A DNA stretch of 28,228 nucleotides from CAZJJK01 sp964546285 (GTDB taxonomy: Bacteria; Spirochaetota; Spirochaetia; Treponematales; Breznakiellaceae): assembly GCA_964546285.1 (NCBI GenBank), contig CAZJJK010000033.1, positions 1-28,228 on the forward strand. Reading direction: 5' to 3'. Position numbers and translations under genes: made by a program. How positions within the stretch are numbered: the first letter of the stretch is position 1; each line of letters opens with the position of its first letter. Positions 15,819-23,710 of this stretch are shown here, one piece after another. Under the pieces are notes generated by a model. That model was given only the letters and a program-made list of their open reading frames with translations. It had not been told where the DNA came from and searched no databases.

Positions 15819-16090
15819 ACGTGGAGCTTGGCTTTAAAAAAGCGCTAGACAGATAAAGCGTAGCTTTACCTTAAGTATCTATACAAAAACAGCCTTTTTC
15901 GCGACATGCTGAGTCTTGAAAAACCTTACGCTTTCTATACTTAAACTTTTATATAATATATATCTAAAAGCAAAGACTCTTACGAGGCTCTTACGGTACA
16001 GTTGCAAAATATCTAAAACTCTTTGCTAAAGCCCTTATCCTTTAAAAAAACACTTCGCGATTAATCTGTCGCGTCGCTATCTTTCTAGTC

Positions 16091-17320
16091 ATGAGTTCTA
16101 AAATCAGATCTTGGCGGCGTGATATCTCTCTGTTCTTAACGAGTCAACTGGTATCCCTTCTAGGCTCCTCCCTGGTTCAATACGCTATCACCTGGCATAT
16201 AACCTTGACTACCAAGTCCGGATCCATGATGACCCTTTCTATCATCTGCGGATTTTTACCGCTATTTATCCTGTCGCCCTTCGCCGGCGTTTGGGCTGAC
16301 CGCTTTGACAGACGCAAATTAGCGGCTCTGGCTGATTTTTTTATAGCTCTTGTGACCTTAGGCGCGGCTCTCGCTTATCTTGCCGGCTACGATCAGCTCT
16401 GGATATTATTTTTAGTCCAGGCGTTTCGAGCGGCGGGCCAGGCTTTCCATCAACCCGCGGTCGGCGCATTATTGCCTCAGATCGTACCGGAAGACAAGCT
16501 TATGCGGGTGAATGGCCTCAATTCATCCTTACAATCCGCCTTGATGCTGATTTCACCGGCCGTCGCTGGCGTTCTTCTTAGCGTGACATCGATAAAACTG
16601 ATTTTCTTTATCGATATAATCACGGCCGCGATCGCTATTTCCATACTGCTTTTGGCTCTCCGCATTGAAAGCCACAAAAAAGCACGCTCTAAGCAGAGCA
16701 CTAGCTATTTTCGGGATTTGATAGATGGTTTACGTTATATCAAAAACCATCCATATCTGGTATCGCTTTTTTCCTATTTTACCGCCTTATATTTCTTAAT
16801 CTCGCCCGCCGCCTTCTTGACGCCGTTGCAGACAACCCGCGTCTTTGGCGCCGATATTTGGCGGCTCACGGCTATAGAGTTGGTTTTTTCCGTGGGGATG
16901 ACCGCCGGAGGCGCTTTAATAGCCGTTTGGGGCGGATTCCGCAATCGAGTGAGAACCATCGCCGCGTCTACCTTACTCATGGCCTTTTGTTCTATAGCCT
17001 TGGGATTAGCACCCTGGTTTTGGCTTTATCTGACCGTTATGACGGTTTTTGGCATAGCCCTTCCCTTCTTGAATACGCCGGGAACCGTCATGCTACAGGA
17101 ACATGTGGATGGCGATTACTTAGGAAGGACCTTTAGCATCCTAAGCATGCTGTCCAGCTCGGTTATGCCCCTCAGCATGCTTATCTTTGGACCGTTGGCG
17201 GACCAGATCGATATCGATATTTTGCTCATTGTCTCTGGGGCCGGCATGGTGGCGATAGGATTTTCAGGCCTGTTTATAAGGCGCTTGCTTGCGGCTGGAG
17301 AATCAAACAAGAAAACCTAA
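16091..17320 (+). CDS. MFS efflux transporter (MFS_3/macrolide-efflux-like)
   Basis: 409 residues with twelve predicted membrane segments in two halves joined by a charged loop (IESHKKARSKQSTSYFRDLIDGLRYIKNHP, split here by the central loop at about 193-220). Signature GVWADRFDRRKL between helices 2 and 3 and a QAFRAAGQAFHQPAVGALLPQ-type stretch in helix 4-5 place it with the MFS_3 exporters (MefA, EntS-like). Substrate unknown; small hydrophobic drugs or siderophore-like compounds are usual for the group. It is preceded by the repeat-rich island and converges on the epimerase gene, whose stop is 11 bp away. The start has no good ribosome binding site, so a downstream start cannot be excluded. 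Confidence 0.85.
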   Translation: MSSKIRSWRRDISLFLTSQLVSLLGSSLVQYAITWHITLTTKSGSMMTLSIICGFLPLFILSPFAGVWADRFDRRKLAALADFFIALVTLGAALAYLAGYDQLWILFLVQAFRAAGQAFHQPAVGALLPQIVPEDKLMRVNGLNSSLQSALMLISPAVAGVLLSVTSIKLIFFIDIITAAIAISILLLALRIESHKKARSKQSTSYFRDLIDGLRYIKNHPYLVSLFSYFTALYFLISPAAFLTPLQTTRVFGADIWRLTAIELVFSVGMTAGGALIAVWGGFRNRVRTIAASTLLMAFCSIALGLAPWFWLYLTVMTVFGIALPFLNTPGTVMLQEHVDGDYLGRTFSILSMLSSSVMPLSMLIFGPLADQIDIDILLIVSGAGMVAIGFSGLFIRRLLAAGESNKKT

Positions 17321-17331
17321 GCTTCGGGACA

Positions 17332-18777
17332 CTAGGGGTATCTAGCCGCCAAACGTAAAGCTTCCGCCATAAACATGGCGTAATGATAGTTTGTTTTCCA
17401 TACATCGCCCTTATACATCACATCGGGTTCCAAATCACGAGAGCGCAAGCGGCTCCATAAGCCGCCATAGCTCTGATCGGTGAATTTTTCATGAATAAGG
17501 CTTTCCAGCTTTTTAAAAGCCTGGCCATAGTCCGCCCCGCGGACTAGAGTCCAATGTAGAAAGGCGCGGGCGCTTTCAAGACTTGGCCAATAGAGGTAGT
17601 AATTATTATCAGGATTTCCAGCAAGCGCTTTTCCCGAATAATCGGTAATTTCATAAAGCATGCCCCCGGTTTTTTCATTGATAGCATAGACTTCACAGAA
17701 TTTTAAAAGCTTCTTAGCGCTATCAAGCCAGTCAGGATTAAAACCGCGCTCAACAGCTCGACTTAATAAAAACGCGAATTCGATACCATGCCCCGGCGTC
17801 GCGTGAGCCGCATCGTTCCATTGAGTCTGACGTTGGTACATTTTGCGCGAAGGAAGCCAATTTTCGTTATAGTTGTAGGCGAGATAAGCTCTGTCATCAT
17901 AGCCTTCCATATCGATACAAAGTTGATCAATCAAGAAAGAACCAGCTTCATCCAAACGATCCGTGATCCACAAACGCTCATTCCCCTCCGTTACATCAAA
18001 GAGAGACAACAAAGCCTCAAAATAATGGGTAAAAGGATCTATTCCGTTAAACCCTATAGTTCTTGAAAAAGTCCTAGACCAGCCTGGCAGGAAGGCGCCG
18101 GCGTAGGAGGGAGCTAGGAAACGCTCTTCTATCAACTTAAGCTGTTTAAGCGCGGCATCCAGAAAACGGCGTTCACCGCTGATCGCGTATACCTGGGCTA
18201 AGGCGAACATTGGGTGAACATTCGCGTAGCCCTGCTTATAATCCGCCTTCACTTCACCGCTTTGGCTTACTTCCCAATAAAAACCGCCGTACTCCTTATC
18301 CCAAAAATAACTTAAAAGAAAATCGGCGCCTTTAACGGCGACATTAAGGAAACGCGCCCCCGCCTCCGGACCGGCGGCGCGATACGCTTCCACATTCATA
18401 TAAACGCAACGCGAATGAGCTACCGCGGTATTTGCCATAAGCCTAATCGGTTTCCAGTCGCGTGTTAGCTTAACATTAAAATAGCCGGTAAAATCAGCGG
18501 CATAAGCGCCCATTCCGCTAAGACCGTCCAAGCCGCCATTCCATAAATCAACCGAACGAATTAAAGCGGAACGATACCAAGCTGTATCAATAAAGCTATC
18601 GGAAGCCGGCTTGGGCCCAAAGCCTGGTATCCAGCTTGAGGCTATCGCGCTGACAGCGGTAAGAGCGGCGCTTTCGGTCGTGGTTTCACCGCTAAAGGGA
18701 ACGGCCAGGAGCGCGGCGCACGCAAAAATCGATAGGAATATAACTGAGCAAGCGCGTTTTATCAATTTATGTATCAT
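17332..18777 (-). CDS. Exported AGE-family sugar 2-epimerase-like protein
   Basis: 481 residues. The (alpha/alpha)6-barrel N-acylglucosamine/cellobiose 2-epimerase family is indicated by YGGFYWEVS, YANVHPMFALAQVY, ATPGHGIEFAFLLSRA (H330) and TNYHYAMFMAEALRL (H465); the two histidines correspond to the conserved catalytic histidines of the family. Unusually, residues 1-30 (IKRACSVIFLSIFACAALLA) form a signal peptide or membrane anchor, so the protein should work outside the cytoplasm, on oligosaccharides or cell-surface glycans. Start ATG 18777 has GAGG (complement 18783-18786) five bases upstream; GTG 18783 is an in-frame alternative. A promoter and a palindromic operator lie just upstream, so it is its own transcription unit and not part of the menA operon. 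Epimerase, hydrolase-like or lectin function cannot be separated by eye. Confidence 0.8.
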   Translation of the reverse strand: MIHKLIKRACSVIFLSIFACAALLAVPFSGETTTESAALTAVSAIASSWIPGFGPKPASDSFIDTAWYRSALIRSVDLWNGGLDGLSGMGAYAADFTGYFNVKLTRDWKPIRLMANTAVAHSRCVYMNVEAYRAAGPEAGARFLNVAVKGADFLLSYFWDKEYGGFYWEVSQSGEVKADYKQGYANVHPMFALAQVYAISGERRFLDAALKQLKLIEERFLAPSYAGAFLPGWSRTFSRTIGFNGIDPFTHYFEALLSLFDVTEGNERLWITDRLDEAGSFLIDQLCIDMEGYDDRAYLAYNYNENWLPSRKMYQRQTQWNDAAHATPGHGIEFAFLLSRAVERGFNPDWLDSAKKLLKFCEVYAINEKTGGMLYEITDYSGKALAGNPDNNYYLYWPSLESARAFLHWTLVRGADYGQAFKKLESLIHEKFTDQSYGGLWSRLRSRDLEPDVMYKGDVWKTNYHYAMFMAEALRLAARYP

Positions 18778-18808
18778 AAACACCTCAGAAAAGACCGTTT
18801 AATGCAAA

Positions 18809-18820
18809 GAAACCGGTTTC
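18809..18820. promoter_or_regulatory. 12-bp palindromic operator of the epimerase gene
   Basis: gaaaccggtttc is a perfect 12-bp palindrome placed four bases after the -10 box, over the predicted transcription start. The form (centre CCGG, AAA/TTT flanks) suits a LacI- or similar HTH-type repressor. Confidence 0.5.
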
Positions 18821-18823
18821 TAT

Positions 18824-18852
18824 ATGTTAAAGGATTGAATTGAAATTGGCAA
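18824..18852 (-). promoter_or_regulatory. Promoter of the exported epimerase gene
   Basis: On the minus strand TTGCCA (18852-18847) and TAACAT (18829-18824) are separated by exactly 17 bp. The predicted start falls within the palindrome at 18809-18820, and the leader to ATG 18777 would be about 40 nt. Confidence 0.5.
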
Positions 18853-18881
18853 GTGAAGACAAGACCGAAGACAGGTCTGCT

Positions 18882-19856
18882 TTATGCGTATCGGAGACTT
18901 AACATAACAGAAAATAAAAATAAAAAAGAATGACAACACATCAATAGGGCAGTGTTAAACAATAACTGATTCATCCACCGGCCCGGGGTACCATTAAAAA
19001 GCTTCGCGTATAATAAACCACCGGGAATCAAAGCGATTAAAGAAAGCAAAAACCATGGGTTAAAGCTCCCATACCATAGGAAAGTCAAAGGACAAATAAA
19101 GGGAGAAAGCAGCAGCCCGCTATACAATATTTTCGCCGCCCTGGGCCCAAAACGGGTAACAAGAGTTTTCTTATCATTCGCGCCGTCCTCTTCCATATCA
19201 CGATAATTATTTACTGTGAGTAGAGCTAAAGAGTATAATCCTGGCGCTATTCCACACAGCGCGGCCTTCCATGAAAAAAAAGCCGATAGTATGTAAAAAG
19301 TACCCGTTGTAGCCACGGGACCAAAAAACACAAAGGCGGCCAGCTCGCCTAAACCGGTAATTCCACCGGGTCTTGAAAAGAAAGAATACCCCACGGCCGC
19401 GACTAATGACGCGCAGCCCACGATCAAGATAGGTAATTTCGCTATCGCGACTAGATAAACGCCAAGCAGACAGGCTAGCCCAAAGACTCCCAGCGCCAAT
19501 ACCAGGGTCTGGCCTTTGGTTAAGAGTCCTCCGCTAGTCATCCTCGGCGGCCCAAGCCTGCGGTCTGTATCTCGGCCAAGGATTCCATCCAAATAGTCAT
19601 TGGCGATGTTGGCGCCCGCTTGAAGGCAAAGAGCGCAGATCAACACGATAATGGTGTTTAAAAGCACCCGCGGTCTAGCTTCGGGCTGCAAAAAAAATAA
19701 AGCTAGGCCCATGATAACGGGTGAAGCGCCGGCTAAAAGGGTTTTAGGGCGAAGTGCTCGCCAGCAAACAAGCGGCTTGGACCACAGGGATAGGGTCGTT
19801 GGAAAAAGAACTTTTGGCTGTATTACGCTCAATACCTCGTTTAGGTAGCTTTTCAT
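18882..19856 (-). CDS. menA: MenA-type 1,4-dihydroxy-2-naphthoate prenyltransferase
   Basis: 324 residues with eight or nine predicted membrane segments; UbiA superfamily. It attaches the polyprenyl tail to dihydroxynaphthoate in menaquinone synthesis. The first aspartate-rich motif is ANIANDYLDGILGRDTDRRL followed by GPPRMTSGG, the MenA form; the second is NNYRDMEEDGANDKKTL. The N-terminal ALRPKTLLAG is also typical. The first membrane-proximal ~30 residues are an extra stretch. Its ATG overlaps the FrdE stop as ATGA (19853-19856) once the assembly gap is collapsed, which ties it to the fumarate reductase operon. A naphthoquinone produced by this pathway is the likely partner of that enzyme. 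Other UbiA substrates are possible but less likely given the motif. Confidence 0.87.
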   Translation of the reverse strand: MKSYLNEVLSVIQPKVLFPTTLSLWSKPLVCWRALRPKTLLAGASPVIMGLALFFLQPEARPRVLLNTIIVLICALCLQAGANIANDYLDGILGRDTDRRLGPPRMTSGGLLTKGQTLVLALGVFGLACLLGVYLVAIAKLPILIVGCASLVAAVGYSFFSRPGGITGLGELAAFVFFGPVATTGTFYILSAFFSWKAALCGIAPGLYSLALLTVNNYRDMEEDGANDKKTLVTRFGPRAAKILYSGLLLSPFICPLTFLWYGSFNPWFLLSLIALIPGGLLYAKLFNGTPGRWMNQLLFNTALLMCCHSFLFLFSVMLSLRYA

Positions 19857-21003
19857 AGCCTTGTCTTACCCGAGCTATCCTTTTTATTCGCCATTATGAT
19901 TTCCTTTAGTTTTCCGTTGATTCTTGGAGACACTATATTATGCTGCAGTCCCAGCGTTTGCGCGGATAAACCCCANNNNNNNNNNNNNNNNNNNNNNNNN
20001 NNNNNNNNNNNNNNNNNNNNNNNNNNNNNNNNNNNNNNNNNNNNNNNNNNNNNNNNNNNNNNNNNNNNNNNNNNNTTCTTGGAGACACTATATTATGCTG
20101 CAGTCCCAGCGTTTGCGCGGATAAACCCCAGGCTAGGCCAATCAGCTGTTCAAAATGAAGGACGGGCAAAGTGAATTCTTCTCTAATAAAGCTTGGCGTT
20201 AAAAAGAAGTTTCTCAGGAAACCAGGCAAAGGAAAGCCCAAACCCAGCCCGATAGCTCTTTTGGCCTCATACTGGGCGGTATCCAAATTTGTGTGACAAA
20301 GGGGACAAGGGGTTATAATAAGATCCGCCCCAGCTTCATAAGCTTGGCTTAAAATCGCGCCGCTTAAAGTAGAGGAAACCCTATCGTTATATAAGCTAAC
20401 ATGAAAGCCGCAGCAGCCATTCGCCTCTGGATAGTAAACGGGTTCCCCGCCAAGCGCTTCCACAAGCTTATCCAAGGACCTTGGCTGCCAAGGATTCTCA
20501 GCCATGTTCACGGAGGATTGTACCGCTGATGGTCTTATATTATGACAACCGTAAAAAGAAGCGACCTTCAATCCCTTAAGAGGCCTTTTTACTAAACGAG
20601 AAAGACCTGAGTAGCCGAGCTCTTCGATAAGGGCATAGAGAAAATGGCGAACCCTGCTCTGACCCGTGAATTCGACATTGAAAGGTGATAGCTGGGCGTT
20701 TACTTGATCCTTCAAAGCTTTATTCTCTAAGAGCCGTGAACGGTAATCGGCTAACACGAATTGGCAGGTATTACAGAGAGTAATCAGATCCAAACCTTCC
20801 TCGTCAGCGTAGGCAAGGTTTCTGGCGTTAACCAGGAGGGCTTTTTCATCGCTATAGTCTTGTAGGTGAGAGCCGCCACAGCAGGTAAATTCTTTTTTCT
20901 CTATAAAATTCCAACCAAGAGTCCTTGCCAAGGCATAGCTCGATTTAAGGAGTTCAAATTCCGCGACCTTGGGAGTACAGCCAGTATAGAGGACGAACGT
21001 CAT
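19853..21003 (-). CDS. HdrB-like CCG-domain subunit of type E fumarate reductase (FrdE/SdhE/MfrE), split by assembly gap
   Basis: Two cysteine-rich CCG domains: C9, C41-C42-G, C77-x2-C80, and C153, C197-C198-G, C233-x2-C236, as in heterodisulfide reductase HdrB and the E subunits of Wolinella/Campylobacter and Sulfolobus-type succinate:quinone reductases. These E subunits replace the heme-containing membrane anchor and link the enzyme to quinone. ATG 21003 overlaps the frdB stop as ATGA (21000-21003), so I prefer it to the in-frame ATG 21021. The scaffold breaks the frame in the N run, but deleting one copy of the flanking 55-bp duplication with the Ns (155 bp) gives an uninterrupted 331-residue protein ending ...GKTRL with a TGA at 19853-19855 that overlaps menA. 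The C-terminal part (residues 260-290) is hydrophobic/amphipathic and may dip into the membrane. Confidence 0.85.
19921..19975 (+). repeat. 55-bp direct duplication, left copy
   Basis: Exactly identical to 20076-20130. The two copies directly flank the N run, so they are interpreted as the same genomic sequence at two unmerged contig ends. Confidence 0.9.
19976..20075. other. 100-N scaffold gap (probable assembly artefact)
   Basis: Exactly 100 Ns, the conventional placeholder for a gap of unknown size. Flanked on both sides by the identical 55 bp, a length often used as a de Bruijn k-mer. The true distance is probably minus 55 bp, that is, no missing sequence. Confidence 0.9.
20076..20130 (+). 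repeat. 55-bp direct duplication, right copy
   Basis: Exactly identical to 19921-19975; it encodes the residues LSAQTLGLQHNIVSPR and neighbours of the HdrB-like subunit on the minus strand. Confidence 0.9.
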
Positions 21004-21953
21004 GTTTTTTTCCTTTTCCAAGCCTTGTTGAGTTCCTCACGCCGCCGCGACCTAGGCCAGAACGGGTTAAGGTGTAGCTTCCGCTTAAAGAACATCAGAA
21101 CAGCCCTAGGAACCATCCTAATCACACCCAATCTCAAGCTGTATAAAGCCAGAACAAGTTCATTGATAATGCCTGGCCTTTTAATCGCGTGAAGGAAACC
21201 TTTCGCGTGGCGAAGCCGCGACCCGTTAGGCACGACTCCTTCCCTAACGCCAAATTCATGAAGGGCGTTTATTTTTCTGAACGGGTCCACGCCTTTAGGA
21301 CAGACCTCAGAACACTGAAGGCATTTAACGCAGTCCCATACGCCTATATTAGCCTCATTGACGAGACGAAGCCTTTCAGGAGAATGGTCACGGGGATCGG
21401 ATTCAAACCTAAAGGCGCGGACAAAAGCCGCGGGGCCTAGAAACTTAGGCGTAATTTTGACAACGGGACAGACATGGTAGCAGGCCAGACAATTTATACA
21501 GTAGTCAGCGTCCGCGATATCGATTATAGCCTCTTGACGTATCCGCAGCTCGTCCAAACTGGACTTTATGGTTTCGGCATAAGGACGGATCGCGTGATAT
21601 TTCGCCCAATAATCTTCCTGATCTATTACCAAATCCCTAAGTACCCGGTTCTTCGCCAGGGGATCCACGGTAAGCTTAGCCCCGTACTGTTGCCTTAACT
21701 GAAACATGGATGTTTTACAGGCGAGTACGGGCCGTGAATTTACCCTAACGGCACAAGAACCGCAAATACCATGTCGGCAGGATTTACGAAACGAGAGGCT
21801 AGAATCCTGATTTTCCTTAATCCGATCAAGAGCGTCTAAAAGTTGATCATACGGGCCGCAGCTGAGTTCAAATTCGTCATATCTTGGCAAATTGTCCTTA
21901 TCTGGGTCATAGCGAAAAACCCGAAGGCTCATAGTAAGCTTGGTTTCCGTCAT
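21000..21953 (-). CDS. frdB: Fumarate reductase/succinate dehydrogenase iron-sulfur subunit (type E)
   Basis: 317 residues. Transfers electrons between the flavoprotein and the quinone-linked subunit. [2Fe-2S] ligands are C59, C64, C67 and C79 (SCRHGICGSCAVRVN ... LAC). The first [4Fe-4S] motif is C152-x2-C155-x2-C158-x3-C162-P. In the third motif, C208-V-K-C211-L-Q-C214-S-E-V-C218-P, a cysteine (C211) stands where ordinary SdhB/FrdB have a non-ligand residue (Val207 in E. coli FrdB), so the third cluster is expected to be [4Fe-4S] instead of [3Fe-4S]. A basic C-terminal extension of about 80 residues (from residue 235) makes it longer than usual, as in type E enzymes. ATG 21953 overlaps the frdA stop as ATGA. 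Confidence 0.92.
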   Translation of the reverse strand: MTETKLTMSLRVFRYDPDKDNLPRYDEFELSCGPYDQLLDALDRIKENQDSSLSFRKSCRHGICGSCAVRVNSRPVLACKTSMFQLRQQYGAKLTVDPLAKNRVLRDLVIDQEDYWAKYHAIRPYAETIKSSLDELRIRQEAIIDIADADYCINCLACYHVCPVVKITPKFLGPAAFVRAFRFESDPRDHSPERLRLVNEANIGVWDCVKCLQCSEVCPKGVDPFRKINALHEFGVREGVVPNGSRLRHAKGFLHAIKRPGIINELVLALYSLRLGVIRMVPRAVLMFFKRKLHLNPFWPRSRRREELNKAWKRKKT

Positions 21954-23698
21954 GTACTCTTCCTTACACGGCTGGTTTCGCGTATTTCCATCGTCGTCTT
22001 CGATGAAAAGACCGGCAAATAATCCAGACTTAGTTCATCATGATCCATATAGATTAAGCTATGTCGAAGCCAGACAGTATCATCCCTTTTAGGAAAATCA
22101 AGCCGATAATGCGCCCCTCTGCTTTCCTCCCGCGCCAAAGCGCCAGCGACGATAGCTCTGGAATAATCTATCATGTGGCCAAGTTCTAATATTTCTTGCA
22201 TTTCGGTATTAAAGCGCCTTGAGCAATCGCACAGCCTAAGCTTAGCCCATCGTTTTTTCAGCCGCGCCAGATTCCACTTTTGAAGCTCAAGCCCCGCTTT
22301 ATCTCTAAACAAGCCGACGTTTTTAGTCATTGTTTCCTGAAGCCTAGTCCTGAGCTGTCCTAGAGACTCCATCCCTGATGAGTTATAGAGGGCTGATAAC
22401 TCATCCTTAGCCTGGGAAGAATCCCGCGAATACGCCGGCCTTAGTTCTATGTCCTTAACCCATCTAGCGGCAGCGAGGCCGGTGCGTTCGCCAAAAATAA
22501 CAGCCTCCAGCAAGGAATTTCCGCCTAATCTATTAGCGCCATGAACGCTGACGCAAGCGCATTCACCCGCCGCGTAAAGCCCATGGACAAACTCATTCGC
22601 GTTTTTCCTTACTCGGCCATCAAGATCAACCGGGATTCCACCCATGGAATAGTGTGCGGTGGGAGCGATCCTAACGGGACCTTGACAGAGGTCTTCATTC
22701 TGAAAACAGAGGGCTAGCTCACGAAGTTCCGGCAATTTTTGCTGTACATAGGCGGCCCCAAGTTGACTCACATCTAGAAAAATGGAGTCTTTTTTCGGCC
22801 CTACTCCCCGGCCAGCGAGTATCTCGCTCTGGATGGCGCGTGAAACAATATCGCGGGGCGCTAATTCCATTCTATTCGGTTCATACTCTTTCATGAACCT
22901 TTTCCCCTCGGAATTGATCAAATAGCCGCCCTCGCCCCGCGCCGCTTCAGAAATTAAAATACCGGAACCAGCCAAACCGGTAGGATGGAATTGAACGAAT
23001 TCCATATCCTCAAGGGGAAGCCCCTTTCTTAATACGATAGAAAGCGCGTCACCCGTATTAGCGTGAGCGTTGGAATTTCTTTTAAACGCTCTTCCATAAC
23101 CGCCAGTCGCGAGAATAACGGCTTTGGCGTTGAATACGACAGGCTTAGAATTCCAAATATCATAGGCAACCACGCCATACGCCCGGCCTTCCCGCCTATC
23201 ATAGAGCAGATCCAGAACATACCATTCCTCAAGAAATTTCACGCCAAGGCGACAAGCTTTTTCAAACGCTGTTTGTAGACAAACTAAACCCGTTCGATCT
23301 TTGGCATAGCAGGTTCTAAGCTTCCCCTGCCCGCCAAAAGCCCTCTGGGCTATTCGGCCTTCGCTGGTTCTTGAAAACAGCGCGCCAGCGGCGTCAAGGT
23401 TCGCGACAACCCGAGGAGCTTCGGCGCAAAGGAGTTCTACAGCGTTCCGGTCGGCTAACCAGTCAGAACCGGCCATGGTGTCATCCGCGTGCCCGCTGGT
23501 ATCCGCTTCATATATGGCCGCGTTTATGCCGCCTTGGGCCGCGCATGAATGACTGCGAAGAGGATGAACCTTTGTCAGGACCAAGGTTTCCAGACCCGCT
23601 TCCTTTGCCGCCACCGCGGCTAGACAGCCAGCGAGTCCCGCTCCAACCACCAGCACATCCACCGCGCGCGGGTAGACAGCCCCGTATGTATCTCTCAT
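21950..23698 (-). CDS. frdA: Fumarate reductase/succinate dehydrogenase flavoprotein subunit
   Basis: 582 residues. Catalyses fumarate/succinate interconversion. Rossmann motif VVGAGLAGCLAA (18-29); H50 in LRSHSCAAQGGIN is the expected covalent FAD ligand; substrate-site elements FHPTGL, ISEAARGEGG, ELAPRDIVSRAI and HYSMGGIPVD are present, as is ANRLGGNSLLEA for FAD. The C-terminal helical and capping domains are complete. No Tat signal is visible, unlike MfrA of Wolinella, so the enzyme should face the cytoplasm. ATG 23698 has AGGATG a few bases upstream and follows the acyltransferase stop by 12 bp. Direction of catalysis cannot be deduced, but a menaquinone gene in the same operon favours fumarate reduction. 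Confidence 0.94.
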   Translation of the reverse strand: MRDTYGAVYPRAVDVLVVGAGLAGCLAAVAAKEAGLETLVLTKVHPLRSHSCAAQGGINAAIYEADTSGHADDTMAGSDWLADRNAVELLCAEAPRVVANLDAAGALFSRTSEGRIAQRAFGGQGKLRTCYAKDRTGLVCLQTAFEKACRLGVKFLEEWYVLDLLYDRREGRAYGVVAYDIWNSKPVVFNAKAVILATGGYGRAFKRNSNAHANTGDALSIVLRKGLPLEDMEFVQFHPTGLAGSGILISEAARGEGGYLINSEGKRFMKEYEPNRMELAPRDIVSRAIQSEILAGRGVGPKKDSIFLDVSQLGAAYVQQKLPELRELALCFQNEDLCQGPVRIAPTAHYSMGGIPVDLDGRVRKNANEFVHGLYAAGECACVSVHGANRLGGNSLLEAVIFGERTGLAAARWVKDIELRPAYSRDSSQAKDELSALYNSSGMESLGQLRTRLQETMTKNVGLFRDKAGLELQKWNLARLKKRWAKLRLCDCSRRFNTEMQEILELGHMIDYSRAIVAGALAREESRGAHYRLDFPKRDDTVWLRHSLIYMDHDELSLDYLPVFSSKTTMEIRETSRVRKST

Positions 23699-23710
23699 CG
23701 TAATTTCATC

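Larger units (their letters stand above)
15415..16090. other. 676-bp non-coding island rich in repeats
   Basis: No credible gene in either strand. It contains four copies of the dispersed ~20-bp repeat (listed separately), a further 7-bp inverted pair cgctggt/accagcg (about 15614-15675), and an AT-rich stretch at 15931-15975 with tatact/tataat-like sequence that may include the MFS gene's promoter, though I find no -35 box at good spacing. The MFS start at 16091 has no clear ribosome binding site. Confidence 0.6.

Noticed and set aside
19921..20130. The 55-bp duplication as a genuine tandem or flanking repeat of a mobile element
   Set aside because: It abuts a conventional 100-N gap on both sides, and collapsing it repairs a conserved gene and its overlap with menA.
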